Notes: a model not told the origin generated them from the sequence alone. DNA of 64,000 nucleotides from Actinomycetospora corticicola (GCF_013409505.1 NZ_JACCBN010000001.1:2232001-2296000); one strand, 5' to 3'. Shown: positions 33,387 to 43,052, counted from the first letter of the stretch. Translations and numbers: made by a program.

Positions 33387-33444
33387 GGTCGACCTCCTGG
33401 GGTGCGCAGTGGTACCGCTCGGTACCGCTGCGCACCCTAGAGGA

Positions 33445-33843
33445 TCAGTTGACCTTGACGAGGTCCACGACGAACACGAGGTGGGCGTTCGGCGGGATGA
33501 CCCCGCCCGCGCCCTGCGGTCCGTAGCCCTGGTGCGGGGGCACGACGAGGATGCGGCGGCCGCCCTCGCGCATGCCCGAGATGCCCAGCTTGAACCCGTC
33601 GATGACCTGGCCGAGGGGGAACTCGACGGGCGTGCCGCCGCGGCGCCACGAGGAGTCGAACTCGGTGGAGTTCGACACCAGCTTGCCCTCGTACTGCACC
33701 TGCACGGTGTCGCGGTGCGTCGCCTCGGCGCCGCCCCCGACGACGAGGTCGGTGATGTCCAGGTCGTTCGGGAGGGTGTCGGGGGTGACCGACGCACCCG
33801 GGGCACGGGTCAGGTCGTCGGTGTTCTCCACGGTGACTGCCAT
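33445..33843 (-). CDS. FKBP-type peptidyl-prolyl isomerase
   Basis: 132 residues from ATG 33843. FKBP features: DTVQVQYEGKLVSNSTEFDSSWRRG, FPLGQVIDGFKLGISGMREGGRR (the VIxGxxxG loop and GMxxGGxR), and PPHQGYGPQGAGGVIPPNAHLVF with the final beta strand LVFVVDLVKV. Cytosolic peptidyl-prolyl isomerase assisting protein folding. Normal length for short bacterial FKBPs. Confidence 0.93.
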   Translation of the reverse strand: MAVTVENTDDLTRAPGASVTPDTLPNDLDITDLVVGGGAEATHRDTVQVQYEGKLVSNSTEFDSSWRRGGTPVEFPLGQVIDGFKLGISGMREGGRRILVVPPHQGYGPQGAGGVIPPNAHLVFVVDLVKVN

Positions 33844-33867
33844 GCGCCCCACCGTAGGCGGTGCGGC

Positions 33868-35679
33868 TCAGTCCTTCGGCGCGAGGCCCAGCAGCGAGCG
33901 GGCCTTCGCGCCGACGGTCTCGCGCACGCCGTTGGCGATGATCGACAGCGCGTCGGGGTCACCGGTCACCTGCGAGCGGGCGGTGTTGAACGCCTGCTGC
34001 AGCGTGACGTGCGGCGGCACCAGCGGGATGTCCTTGTCGACCTTCGCGTCGACCACGAAGGGCCGGTCGGCGGCGAACGCGCGGTCCCAGACCGACCCGA
34101 TCGCGTCCCGCTCGGTGAGGGTCACGCCGTCGAGCCCGAGGAGCTTCGCCCAGTCCGCGTACGGCACGTCGGGCAGCGACTGCGACTGCGGGTCCGGCGC
34201 CTCGCCGAGCATCCCGCGGGTCTCCCAGGACACGAACGAGAGGTCGTCGTTGGAGAGCACCAGCACGACGAAGCGCGGGTCGGCCCACGTCCGCCAGTAG
34301 CGCTGGACGGTGATCAGCTCGTTGACGCCGTTCATCTGCATCGCGCCGTCGCCGACGAGGGCGACCACCGGCCGGTCGGGGTGCGCGGTCTTCGCGGCGA
34401 TCGCGTAGGGCAGCGCCCCACCCATGGAGAGCAGGGTGCCCGACAGCGACCCCCGCTGGGTGGGCCGCAGCGTCAGGTCGCGGGCGTACCAGGACGTCGC
34501 CGTGCCGCAGTCGACGGCGATCTGCGCGTCCTCGGGGAGGCGGTCGGAGAGTTCCCGGACGACGAGCTCGGGGTTCAGTGCCGAGGTGTGCGCGTGGGCG
34601 CGCTGCTCGGAGTACGAGTCCCAGGACGCGGTCCAGCGCTCCACGTGCGCCCGCCAGTCCGAGCTCTCCTTCTCCCGCAGCATCGGCAGCAGCGCCGTCA
34701 GGGTCGCGTCGGCGTCGCCGGTGAGGTTGACGTCGGTGTCGTAGCGGATGCCGCAGCGGGACCCGTCGACGTCGATCTGCACCGCGCGGGCCTGGCCGGG
34801 CGCCGGGTAGTACTCGGTGTAGGGCATCGTGGAGCCGACGATCAGCAGCGTGTCGCACTCCCGCATGAGGTGCCACGACGCCGTCGTCCCGAGCAGCCCG
34901 ATCGCCCCGGTGTTCCAGGGCGAGCGCTCGTCGACCACCCCTTTGCCGAGCAACGCCGTCGAGAGCCCGGCCTGCAGGCGGTTCGCCACCTCGGTGAGCA
35001 CCTGGGAGGCCCCGAGCGCGCCGGCGCCGGCGAGGATCGCGACCTTCTCGCCCGCGTTGAGCACCTCGGCGGCGGCGCGCAGGGCGGAGTCGGCGGGAGC
35101 GCCCGGATCGGACGAGGGGACGGCGGAGGTCTGGTAGTAGCCGTGCGCGTCCGGCGGCTCCGGGACCGCGTCCTCCTCCAGCACGTCGCTGGGCAGGATG
35201 ATCACCGCGACGGTGCGGTCGGCCAGGGCCGTGCGGCAGGCCCGGTCGACGATGTGTCGCACCTGCGAGGGGTCCTTCACCTCGGCCACGTAGCCCCCGA
35301 CGTCGGAGAACAGCGTGGAGAGGTCGACCTCCTGGTAGTAGCCGCCGGCCTGCGCGGTCTGCGCGGTGTGCCCGAGCAGGGCGACGACGGGCTGGTGGTC
35401 GAGCTTGGCGTCGTAGAGCCCGTTGAGCGCGTGGATCGCTCCCGGACCGCTCGTGACCGCGCAGCAGCCGATGGGCGACCCGCGGTACTTGACGTCCGCG
35501 CAGGCGGCGAACGCGGCGGTCTCCTCGTGGCGGACCTGGACGAACTCGGCGTCGTCGCGCTTCGGGATCGCGGTGAAGATCCCGCCGATCCCGTCGCCGG
35601 GGTAGCCGTAGAAGCGGTGCACACCCCAGGCGGCGAGACGGTCCAGGACGTGCTCGGCGACGTTCTTCGGTGCACTCAC
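33868..35679 (-). CDS. TPP-dependent pyruvate oxidase/acetolactate synthase-type enzyme
   Basis: 603 residues. TPP enzyme order is complete: N-terminal PYR domain with the catalytic Glu in VRHEETAAFAACADVKY, VTSGPGAIHALNGLYDAKLD, middle domain with LAGAGALGASQVLTEV, and the PP domain with ALVGDGAMQMNGVNELIT, where the GDG...N motif binds the metal-diphosphate. Resembles pyruvate dehydrogenase (quinone), PoxB. PoxB takes pyruvate to acetate and CO2 and gives electrons to quinone; other oxo-acid specificity is possible. Confidence 0.88.
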   Translation of the reverse strand: MSAPKNVAEHVLDRLAAWGVHRFYGYPGDGIGGIFTAIPKRDDAEFVQVRHEETAAFAACADVKYRGSPIGCCAVTSGPGAIHALNGLYDAKLDHQPVVALLGHTAQTAQAGGYYQEVDLSTLFSDVGGYVAEVKDPSQVRHIVDRACRTALADRTVAVIILPSDVLEEDAVPEPPDAHGYYQTSAVPSSDPGAPADSALRAAAEVLNAGEKVAILAGAGALGASQVLTEVANRLQAGLSTALLGKGVVDERSPWNTGAIGLLGTTASWHLMRECDTLLIVGSTMPYTEYYPAPGQARAVQIDVDGSRCGIRYDTDVNLTGDADATLTALLPMLREKESSDWRAHVERWTASWDSYSEQRAHAHTSALNPELVVRELSDRLPEDAQIAVDCGTATSWYARDLTLRPTQRGSLSGTLLSMGGALPYAIAAKTAHPDRPVVALVGDGAMQMNGVNELITVQRYWRTWADPRFVVLVLSNDDLSFVSWETRGMLGEAPDPQSQSLPDVPYADWAKLLGLDGVTLTERDAIGSVWDRAFAADRPFVVDAKVDKDIPLVPPHVTLQQAFNTARSQVTGDPDALSIIANGVRETVGAKARSLLGLAPKD

Positions 35680-35701
35680 GCCGTCGGGCTACCCACTGGC
35701 C

Positions 35702-36739
35702 TCACATGTCGATCGGGCCCAGCGGCCGCAGCGGGTGCTCCAGCGGCGCCGGCGCGGTGCCCTCCGGACCGAACGGGGAGCCGCCGAGCTCCTCGCGGTG
35801 GTGCGGGGTGTCCCAGGCCGTCAGCGGTCCGAGCGGGACGATCTGTGTCGGGTTGATCGTCGTCTGGACCTGGTAGTAGTGCCGCTTGATGTGGTCGAGG
35901 TCGACCGTGTCGCCGAACCCGGGGGTCTGGTAGAGGTCGCGGGCGTAGGCCCACAGCGCGCCGAACTCGGCGAGCTTCTGCCGGTTGCACTTGAAGTGGC
36001 CCTGGTAGACCGCGTCGAACCGGGCGAGCGTGGTGAACAGGCGGACGTCGGCCTCGGTGATGTGGTCGCCCACGAGGTACCGCCGGCTCTCGAGCCGCTC
36101 CTCCAGCGCGTCGAGGCGGGCGAACAGCGCCGCGTAGGCCTCCTCGTAACGCGTCTGCTTCGTGGCGAAACCCGCCTTGTAGACCCCGTTGTTCACGTCG
36201 TGGAAGACGCCCTCGTTGACCTCGTCGATCTCCGCGCGCAGGTGCTCCGGGTAGAGGTCGGGGGCGCCGGCGCGCTGGTGGGCCCGCCACTCCTGGCCGA
36301 GGTCGACGGTGATCTGGGGATAGTCGTTCGTGACGAGCGCCCCGGAGGCCACGTCGACGATCGCCGGCACCGAGACGCCGTTCTCGGTGCCGTCCTCCGG
36401 GTCGCGCGCGAGGTAGGCCTGCTCGAGGTGGGTGTAGCCGAGCACGGGGTCGACGCCGCCCTCGTCGAGGGAGAACCGCCAGGACCGGTCGTCCTGCAGC
36501 GGGTCGGTGATCGCGAGCGAGATCGCGTCCTCGAGGCCCATGAGGCGGCGCACGATGACCGAGCGGTGCGCCCACGGGCACGCCAGCGAGACGACCAGGC
36601 GGTAGCGCCCCGGCTCGGCGGGCCACTCCCCCTCGCCCGACGGGTTCGCCACGATCCGGTCGGTGAACCGGGGACCGCGGCGCTTGAACGAGCCGCTGGA
36701 GTCGGCGTAGGCCTTCGTGTTGCCGGCAGTGGTGCTCAC
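35702..36739 (-). CDS. Xi-class glutathionyl-hydroquinone reductase-like GST
   Basis: 345 residues from GTG 36739; an ATG at 36781 could extend it by 14. Signature of Xi-class GSTs and their actinobacterial relatives: GNTKAYADSSGSFKRRGPRFTDRIV at the start, catalytic CPWAHR, and a C-terminal helical domain with RYLVGDHITEADVRLFTTLARFD and YYQVQTTINPTQIVPLGP. In glutathione-using bacteria this enzyme reduces S-conjugated hydroquinones; actinobacteria lack glutathione, so mycothiol or another thiol is the likely partner. Divergent from the PEP carboxylase gene. Confidence 0.85.
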   Translation of the reverse strand: MSTTAGNTKAYADSSGSFKRRGPRFTDRIVANPSGEGEWPAEPGRYRLVVSLACPWAHRSVIVRRLMGLEDAISLAITDPLQDDRSWRFSLDEGGVDPVLGYTHLEQAYLARDPEDGTENGVSVPAIVDVASGALVTNDYPQITVDLGQEWRAHQRAGAPDLYPEHLRAEIDEVNEGVFHDVNNGVYKAGFATKQTRYEEAYAALFARLDALEERLESRRYLVGDHITEADVRLFTTLARFDAVYQGHFKCNRQKLAEFGALWAYARDLYQTPGFGDTVDLDHIKRHYYQVQTTINPTQIVPLGPLTAWDTPHHREELGGSPFGPEGTAPAPLEHPLRPLGPIDM

Positions 36740-36853
36740 GGGGACCGAGATTCCCCCGGGGAGGTGTACGCGAACCGACATCCGGGGAACGATGCCCGAC
36801 GTCCCCCGTCGACGTGGGCGTCCGACGACCCCACCCACGAGGAGACACGCCGT

Positions 36854-39628
36854 ATGAGCACCGGCCGCCGTTCCGACTCCGTGTCGACCGAGACCAGCGT
36901 CTCCTCCGAGTCGGAGCACTCCGCGCTCCGGACCGACATCCGGCGGCTCTCGACGCTGCTGGGGAAGACGCTCGCGCGCCAGAACGGCGACGACATGCTC
37001 GACCTCGTCGAGAAGGTGCGCCACCTCGTCCGGGAGGTGCCCGAGCGCGGGGACACCGAGATCCGTGACCTGCTCGGCTCGCTCGACCCCGGTACGGCGG
37101 CCGTACTGGCCCGCGCCTTCGCCACCTACTTCCACCTCGCGAATGTCGCCGAGCAGACCCACCGGGCCTCGGAGCGCCGGGCGGTGCACGAGGGCGGGGA
37201 GGGCCCGATCCACCTGCTCGCCGAGCGGCTGGTCACCGAGGCGGACCCGGAGGAGGTCGCGACCGCGCTCTCGCGGCTGGAGCTCAAGCCCACCTTCACC
37301 GCGCACCCGACCGAGGCGCAGCGCCAGTCGGTGCTCGGCAAGCTGCGGGCGATCGCCGGCATCCTCGGCGACGGGCTCTCGGAGGAGGTGGCGGAGACGA
37401 AGCTCGAGCGTCTCGTCGACCTCATGTGGCAGACCGACGAGATCCGCCCGGAGCGCCCGACGGTGCTCGACGAGGCCCGGTCGGTCGCCTACTACCTGGA
37501 GCAGCTCGGCCGTCACGCGGTCCCCCAGGTGCTCACCGTGCTCGACGAGGAGCTCGACCGCGTCGGGCTGCACCTGCCCGAGGGCGCCCGCCCGCTCGTG
37601 CTCGGCTGCTGGGTGGGCGGCGACCGCGACGGCAACCCGAACGTCACCGCCGAGCTCACCACCGACGTCATGACGGTCTACGCCGACCGCGGCGTCCGGA
37701 TCCAGATCGGGCTGATCGAGGAGCTGGTGCAGGAGCTGTCGGTCTCGACCCGGCTGGTGGGGGTCAGCGAGGACCTGCGCCGCAGCCTCGCCAAGGACCG
37801 GCGCCACCTGCCCGAGGTCTACGACCGGTTCGTGCGGCTCAACGCCGAGGAGCCCTACCGGCTCAAGTGCTCCTACGTGCACGCCCGGCTGGAGAACACC
37901 CGCGCCCGCTACGCCGACGGCTCGCCCCACGTGCCGGGACGGGACTACCTGGGCTCCGCGGAGTACCTGCACGACCTGGAGGTGATGGACCGGTCCCTGC
38001 GGTCCCACCAGGGCGATCGGATCGCCGACGGGATGCTGCGCGACGTCATGCGCACGGCGAACGCGGTCGGCCTGCACCTCGCCTCGATGGACGTCCGCGA
38101 GCACACCAAGTTCCACCACACCGCGCTCGCGGCCCTGTTCGACCGGCTCGGCGAGCTGGAGACCCCCTACGCCGAGCTCGACCACGACGGCCGGATCGAG
38201 GTCCTCTCCCGCGAGCTCGCCGGACGCCGGGCGCTCACGCCGCGGCGGAACTGGCAGGCCATCGGCGACGAGAGCTTCCGGGAGACCCTGGAGGTCTTCG
38301 ACACCATCCGCGAGGTGCAGGAGACCTACGGCGAGGAGGCCCTGCACACCTACATCATGTCGATGGCCCAGAACGTCGACGACGTGCTCGCGGTGGCCGT
38401 GCTCGCCCGCGAGGCCGGCCTGATCGAGCTGACCGTCGACGGGGCGCGCTCGTCGATCGACATCGTCCCGCTGTTCGAGACCGCGACCGAGCTGAAGATC
38501 TCCGGCGACCTGCTCGACGGGATGCTCTCCGACCCGTCCTACCGCGCGATCGTCGCCGCGCGCGGTGACGTCCAGGAGATGATGCTCGGCTACTCGGACT
38601 CCAACAAGGGCGCGGGGATCACGACGAGCCAGTGGTCCATCCACACCGCGCAGCGCCAGCTGCGCGACGTCGCGGCCAAGCACGGCGTGCGGCTGCGCCT
38701 GTTCCACGGCCGGGGCGGCTCGGTCGGACGCGGTGGTGGCCCCGCCGGCGAGGCGATCGCCGCGCAGCCGCACGGCGTGGTCGACGCGGTGATGAAGGTG
38801 ACCGAGCAGGGCGAGGTCATCTCGGACAAGTACTCGTTGCCCGGCCTCGCCGAGGACAACCTCGAGATCATGCTCTCGTCGGTGCTCGAGGCGACGCTGC
38901 TGCACCAGACCAGCCGGGTGCCCGCCGACCAGCTCGAGCGCTGGGACGAGGCGATGGACGTCATCTCGGACGCCGCGCAGGAGGCGTACGGGAAGCTCAT
39001 CGAGCACGAGGGGCTGCCGAACTTCTTCACCCAGGCGACCCCGGTGGACGAGCTCTCGATGCTCAACGTCGGGTCCCGCCCCGGCAAGCGCCCCGGGGCG
39101 GGCGGGGACGCCTCGCTCGACGACCTCCGCGCCATCCCGTGGGTGTTCGGCTGGACCCAGACGCGGATGATCGTGCCCGGGTGGTTCGGGCTCGGCTCCG
39201 GTCTCAAGGCCGCCCGCGAGGCCGGGTACGGCGACGTCATCGAGGAGATGAAGGACTGGGCGTTCTTCGCGAACCTGCTCTCCAACGTCGAGATGACCCT
39301 CGCGAAGACCGACATGCGCATCGCCGGCTTCTACGTCTCGGAGCTCGTCGACCCCGAGCTCACCGACGTCTTCGAGATCATCAAGACCGAGCACGCTCTC
39401 ACGCTCCGCGAGGTGCTCGCCCTGTCCGCCGGTGACGCCCTGCTCGCGAACAACCCGCTGCTGCGCCAGACCCTCGAGGTGCGCGAGAGCTACCTCGAGC
39501 CGCTGCACCACCTCCAGGTGCACGCCCTGGCCGAGCGGCGCACGGTCGACGAGCCCGATCCCGATCTGCAGCGCGCGCTGCTGCTCACGGTCAACGGCAT
39601 CTCGGCCGGGATGCGCAATACCGGATAG
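36854..39628 (+). CDS. ppc: Phosphoenolpyruvate carboxylase
   Basis: 924 residues from ATG 36854, with GGAGACACGCC-type ribosome site. All key regions are present: FTAHPTEAQRQS (catalytic His), WVGGDRDGNPNVT, LHLASMDVREHT, QEMMLGYSDSNKGAG, FHGRGGSVGRGGGP, and the C-terminal MRNTG motif. Anaplerotic carboxylation of PEP to oxaloacetate. N-terminal 50 residues are Ser/Glu-rich and not needed for catalysis; enzymes of this type usually have 880-930 residues. Confidence 0.97.
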   Translation: MSTGRRSDSVSTETSVSSESEHSALRTDIRRLSTLLGKTLARQNGDDMLDLVEKVRHLVREVPERGDTEIRDLLGSLDPGTAAVLARAFATYFHLANVAEQTHRASERRAVHEGGEGPIHLLAERLVTEADPEEVATALSRLELKPTFTAHPTEAQRQSVLGKLRAIAGILGDGLSEEVAETKLERLVDLMWQTDEIRPERPTVLDEARSVAYYLEQLGRHAVPQVLTVLDEELDRVGLHLPEGARPLVLGCWVGGDRDGNPNVTAELTTDVMTVYADRGVRIQIGLIEELVQELSVSTRLVGVSEDLRRSLAKDRRHLPEVYDRFVRLNAEEPYRLKCSYVHARLENTRARYADGSPHVPGRDYLGSAEYLHDLEVMDRSLRSHQGDRIADGMLRDVMRTANAVGLHLASMDVREHTKFHHTALAALFDRLGELETPYAELDHDGRIEVLSRELAGRRALTPRRNWQAIGDESFRETLEVFDTIREVQETYGEEALHTYIMSMAQNVDDVLAVAVLAREAGLIELTVDGARSSIDIVPLFETATELKISGDLLDGMLSDPSYRAIVAARGDVQEMMLGYSDSNKGAGITTSQWSIHTAQRQLRDVAAKHGVRLRLFHGRGGSVGRGGGPAGEAIAAQPHGVVDAVMKVTEQGEVISDKYSLPGLAEDNLEIMLSSVLEATLLHQTSRVPADQLERWDEAMDVISDAAQEAYGKLIEHEGLPNFFTQATPVDELSMLNVGSRPGKRPGAGGDASLDDLRAIPWVFGWTQTRMIVPGWFGLGSGLKAAREAGYGDVIEEMKDWAFFANLLSNVEMTLAKTDMRIAGFYVSELVDPELTDVFEIIKTEHALTLREVLALSAGDALLANNPLLRQTLEVRESYLEPLHHLQVHALAERRTVDEPDPDLQRALLLTVNGISAGMRNTG

Positions 39629-39763
39629 CGCACGACCGAATTCGGGGCCGATCGGATCCCCGACCTTCGACCCGTTGCTTTCCGCCGTGACTCCGATCAC
39701 GATCGACCGCGATCACATCGTGGCCTGGACATCGTGGCGATCATCTCGGCGGGGAGCACCGGT

Positions 39764-40870
39764 ATGGAATCGATCTTGTTGTTCGTGATCGGCATCGCGG
39801 TGCTGGTGTTCAGTGCGGAGAAGTTGATCGGCTATCTCGTCGGGGTGGCGAGTCGCTGGACGATCTCGCTGTTCCTCATCGCCGTGATCTTCACGGGGAT
39901 CGAATTCGACGACCTCGCGTTCGGGATCGTGCTGAACCTGGAGGATCTGAGCAACGTCGCCCTCGGCACGGTGATCGGGACGACGGTGGCGATGACGGGC
40001 GTCGTGCTCGCGATCTCCGCCATCGTCGCCCCGTGCGAGGTCGAGGTCCCGCGCAGTTACCTCGCGCTGTTCGTGCTCGCACCGGTCGTCATGCTCGCGT
40101 TCGCCCTCACCGGCTTCTTCACGGTGACGTCGGGGATCGTGCTGCTGGCGGCGTTCGTGGCGTTCGTCGGCTTCGTCGCCTGGCGGGAGTACGCCGCGCG
40201 CAAACCGGTGTTCCGCAACGCCGAGGTCTACGAGCAGCTCGAGAAGGTCGGCGCCGGCGTGGGCGGGAGCGGTGGCGCGGTCGCTCTCGGCGACCGGGAC
40301 GACACCCCGCCCCCGTCGGGCAGCGGCTCCGCGGGCCACGGCTTCACGCTCCCGCCCGACCTCCGGGTCGACCAGGGCTTCCTCAAGGCGCGGGCGCACT
40401 CCCCCGGGGTCGGCCTCGGGCTCGCCGTGCTCGCGCTCGTGGGCCTCGTCATCGGGGCCGTCGCCGCGGGCCAGGCCACGGAGGGGGTCATCGAGACCCT
40501 CGGGATCGAGGGCACCGTCTTCGGTGTCACCATCGCGACGCTGGCCCTCTCGCTCGAGGACATCTTCCTCACCGCCGAGCCGCAGCGCCGGGGCGCCCCG
40601 GAGATCGCGGTCGCCAACGTCATCGGCAGCGTCGTGTTCTCCGTGACCGGCAAGCTCGGCGTCATCCTGCTCACGGGCGGCGCGATCGCGGTCGACGAGG
40701 ACGTGGTGGCCTGGCACCTGCCGGTCCTCATCGTCATGACGGCGATCGCGGCGGGCTTCCTCGCCACCGGGCGGCTGCGCCGCTGGCACGGCGTGGTGCT
40801 GCTCGCCCTGTACGTCGCCTACTTCGTGGTGAGCCTCGTGGCCTTCGGCGGCGTGCCGATGGACGACTAG
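39764..40870 (+). CDS. CaCA-type cation exchanger
   Basis: 368 residues from ATG 39764 after GGGGAGCACC. About 10 transmembrane helices in two similar halves. Alpha-repeat-like motifs are TGIEFDDLAFGIVLN in the first half and ATLALSLEDIFLTAEPQRRG in the second, followed by NVIGSVVFSVTGKLG. The acidic residues in these repeats are what bind Ca2+ or Na+ in the Pfam Na_Ca_ex family. A central loop (about 150-210) is Gly/Asp/Pro-rich and probably cytoplasmic. Likely Ca2+/H+ or Na+/Ca2+ antiport. Confidence 0.8.
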   Translation: MESILLFVIGIAVLVFSAEKLIGYLVGVASRWTISLFLIAVIFTGIEFDDLAFGIVLNLEDLSNVALGTVIGTTVAMTGVVLAISAIVAPCEVEVPRSYLALFVLAPVVMLAFALTGFFTVTSGIVLLAAFVAFVGFVAWREYAARKPVFRNAEVYEQLEKVGAGVGGSGGAVALGDRDDTPPPSGSGSAGHGFTLPPDLRVDQGFLKARAHSPGVGLGLAVLALVGLVIGAVAAGQATEGVIETLGIEGTVFGVTIATLALSLEDIFLTAEPQRRGAPEIAVANVIGSVVFSVTGKLGVILLTGGAIAVDEDVVAWHLPVLIVMTAIAAGFLATGRLRRWHGVVLLALYVAYFVVSLVAFGGVPMDD

Positions 40871-40935
40871 GTGGCTTCGCCGGGTGAGCAGAAAGTGGGG
40901 CTATAGCCCCACTTTCTGCTCACCTGCGAAGCACC
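40871..40935. terminator. Long bidirectional terminator hairpin
   Basis: Perfect 19-bp stem GGTGAGCAGAAAGTGGGGC (40883-40901), TATA loop, then its complement at 40906-40924. An outer stem GCTTCGC/GCGAAGC adds to it, making a structure of about 65 bases. It lies between the convergent exchanger and pqqE genes, whose stops flank it. Confidence 0.88.
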
Positions 40936-42059
40936 TACGCGTGCGGGCGCGCCACCAGCGGCAGCTCGACCGGCCGGGACTCCTCGTTGGCCTCCGCCAC
41001 GGCCGCCTCGACGATCCCGTGGTCGGGCGCGAGGTGGCAGACCGGGTCGGTGCGGGTGGCGTCGCCGGTGAGCGCGAACGCCTGGCAGCGGCAGCCGCCG
41101 AGGTCGATCTCCCGGCGGTCGCAGGACCGGCAGGGGTCCTGCATCCAGTCGGTGCCGCGGTAGGCCGAGAACATCGGCGAGTCCCGCCAGATCCAGGACA
41201 GCGCGTGCTCGCGCACGTTCGCCGCCGGCAGCGGCAGGTCGTGCGCCGCGAGGCACGGCAGGGAGTTGCCGTTCGGGACGACGACGAGCTGACGTGCGCC
41301 CCAGCCGCCCATGCAGGGCTTCGGGTACGTCGCGTAGTAGTCCGGGATCACGTAGATGATCTCCATGCGCCCGCGCAGCCGTTCCTTCGCCTCGCGGACC
41401 ACCACCTCGGCCGCCGCCAGCTGCTCGCGTGAGGGCAGCAGCGACGCCCGGTTCACCGCCGCCCAGCCGTAGTACTGGGTGTTGGCCAGCTCGATCCGGT
41501 CGGCCTCCAGGTCCTCCGCCGCGGCGAGCACCTCGGCCACGCGGTCGATGTTCTGTCGGTGCAGGACGACGTTGAGCGTCAGCGGCCAGCCCAGCTCCCG
41601 CACCCGTCGCGCGGCCTCGATCTTGCGGGCGAACGACGGCGAGCCCGCGATCCGGTCGGACAGCGCCGGCTCGTCGGCCTGCAGCGACACCTGCACGTGG
41701 TCGAGCCCGGCGTCGTGCAGCTCGGCGGCCCGGGCCGCCGAGAAGCCGAGCGCGCTCGTGACGAGGTTGGTGTAGAGCCCCTGCTCCGAGGCGGTCCGGA
41801 CGAGGTCCGCGAGGTCCCGGCGCAGCAGCGGTTCACCGCCGGAGAGGTGGCACTGCAGCGCGCCCAGGTCGGCGGCCTCGGTGATCACCCGCTGCCACTC
41901 CTCGGTGGTCAGCTCCTCGCGGTACGCCGAGAGTTCCACCGGGTTCGAGCAGTACGCACACGCCAGCGGGCAGCGGTAGGTCAGCTCCGCGAGCAGCCCG
42001 AGGGGACCTTCCACCATGGTCGAGCTCCGCTCCGCTGCGTCTCCGGCCACATCAGCCAT
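40935..42059 (-). CDS. pqqE: PQQ biosynthesis radical SAM enzyme PqqE
   Basis: 374 residues from ATG 42059; MVEGPL at 42017 is an alternative. Radical SAM cluster motif CxxxCxxC in YRCPLACAYCSNP, SAM-binding CHLSGGEPLL, and C-terminal SPASM-type Cys: CMGGWG, PNGNSLPC, DPCRSCDRREIDLGGCRCQAF. PqqE crosslinks Glu and Tyr of the PqqA peptide with PqqD as chaperone. Its start lies within the 3' end of pqqD (8-base overlap). Last gene of the operon, ending at the long terminator. Confidence 0.95.
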   Translation of the reverse strand: MADVAGDAAERSSTMVEGPLGLLAELTYRCPLACAYCSNPVELSAYREELTTEEWQRVITEAADLGALQCHLSGGEPLLRRDLADLVRTASEQGLYTNLVTSALGFSAARAAELHDAGLDHVQVSLQADEPALSDRIAGSPSFARKIEAARRVRELGWPLTLNVVLHRQNIDRVAEVLAAAEDLEADRIELANTQYYGWAAVNRASLLPSREQLAAAEVVVREAKERLRGRMEIIYVIPDYYATYPKPCMGGWGARQLVVVPNGNSLPCLAAHDLPLPAANVREHALSWIWRDSPMFSAYRGTDWMQDPCRSCDRREIDLGGCRCQAFALTGDATRTDPVCHLAPDHGIVEAAVAEANEESRPVELPLVARPHA

Positions 42060-42369
42060 CGATGATCTCCAGGTGTCGGCGCTCCGCGAGCTTCGCGAGG
42101 TAGGCCACGACCTGCCCCTCGGGGACGTCCCCGTACTGCTCGCGCAGCGCCTCGACGATGTCGGCCACCGTCCGGACCCCGTCGCACAGCTCGAGGATCG
42201 CGGTCCCGGTGGCGTTGAGGACGACCACGGTCTCCGGCAGCAGCAGCACGTGCCGTTCCCGCGCGCGGTCGTACCGGAACTTCACCCCGCGCCCCAACCG
42301 GGGCACGCCCGTCGTCGCGAAGGGGACCCCGGTCGATGGTCCAGCTCCGCTGCGCTGTGTGTCCGTCAC
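42052..42369 (-). CDS. pqqD: PQQ biosynthesis peptide chaperone PqqD
   Basis: 105 residues from GTG 42369. The core after residue 25 has the PqqD fold markers: VKFRYDRARERHVLLLPETVVVLNATGTAILELCDG, then VADIVEALREQYG and VVAYLAKLAERRHLEI. PqqD is a RiPP recognition element that holds PqqA for PqqE. The GTG overlaps the pqqC stop by 4 bases. The N-terminal 20 residues (SGAGPSTGVPFATTG) are an unusual extension compared with standalone PqqD. Confidence 0.93.
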   Translation of the reverse strand: MTDTQRSGAGPSTGVPFATTGVPRLGRGVKFRYDRARERHVLLLPETVVVLNATGTAILELCDGVRTVADIVEALREQYGDVPEGQVVAYLAKLAERRHLEIIDG

Positions 42370-43052
42370 GCCGGGTACGCCGCGTCGATCGCGTCCATCA
42401 TCGACCAGAGCACGTCGTTCTTGAACGCGAGCGCGTCGTACGCCGCCTGCTCGAGCTCCGGGGTGCGGCAGTGCTCGAGCACCACCTCCAGGGCGTGCTC
42501 GGAGTCGCGCGGGGCCTGGTGCAGCCGGTTGCGGAAGTACTGCAGGCCCGCCGGGTCGATCCACGTGTAGTACTTCTCGAACGCGGCGAGGCGGGTCGCC
42601 ATGAGGTCGGGGGCGAACAGCTCGGTCAACGAGGACGCCACCGCGACCGGCCACGGCTTCGTCCGCGCGAAGGTGATGTACGCGTCCACCGCGAACCGCA
42701 CCCCGGGCCGCAGGTGCACGTGCGAGGTCATCTCCTCGCGCGGCACCCCGCACGCCTCCCCCAGCCGGAGCCAGGCCTCGATCCCGCCCGGGTCGTCGCC
42801 GACGCCGTCGTGGTCGGTGATCCGCCGGATCCAGCGCCGCCGCACCGTCACGTCCGGGCAGTTCGACAGGATCGCCGCGTCCTTGATCGGGATGGCCTCC
42901 TGGTAGGCGAAGCGGTTCGCCACCCACCCGCGGATCTGCGCCGGGGAGAGCTCGCCGTCGTTCATGCGCACGTGGAACGGGTGCGCCGCGTGGTACCGGG
43001 AGGCCTGCGAGCGCAGGCGCTCGGTCAACGTCGTCTCCACCACTGCGGTCAT
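42366..43052 (-). CDS. pqqC: Pyrroloquinoline-quinone synthase PqqC
   Basis: 228 residues from ATG 43052, which overlaps the pqqB stop by 4 bases. Key segments: HPFHVRMNDGELSPAQIRGWV, NRFAYQEAIPIKDAAILSN, DHDGVGDDPGGIEAWL, RFAVDAYITFAR and SSLTELFAPDLMATR. PqqC performs the last step, ring closure and eight-electron oxidation of AHQQ to PQQ, using O2 without a metal. Length is as expected for a stand-alone PqqC. Confidence 0.96.
   Translation of the reverse strand: MTAVVETTLTERLRSQASRYHAAHPFHVRMNDGELSPAQIRGWVANRFAYQEAIPIKDAAILSNCPDVTVRRRWIRRITDHDGVGDDPGGIEAWLRLGEACGVPREEMTSHVHLRPGVRFAVDAYITFARTKPWPVAVASSLTELFAPDLMATRLAAFEKYYTWIDPAGLQYFRNRLHQAPRDSEHALEVVLEHCRTPELEQAAYDALAFKNDVLWSMMDAIDAAYPA

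Noticed and set aside
36782-39700. Upstream part of the 1332-residue frame that ends in the GST-like gene
   Set aside because: It is antisense to PEP carboxylase. The real gene is the last ~345 residues.
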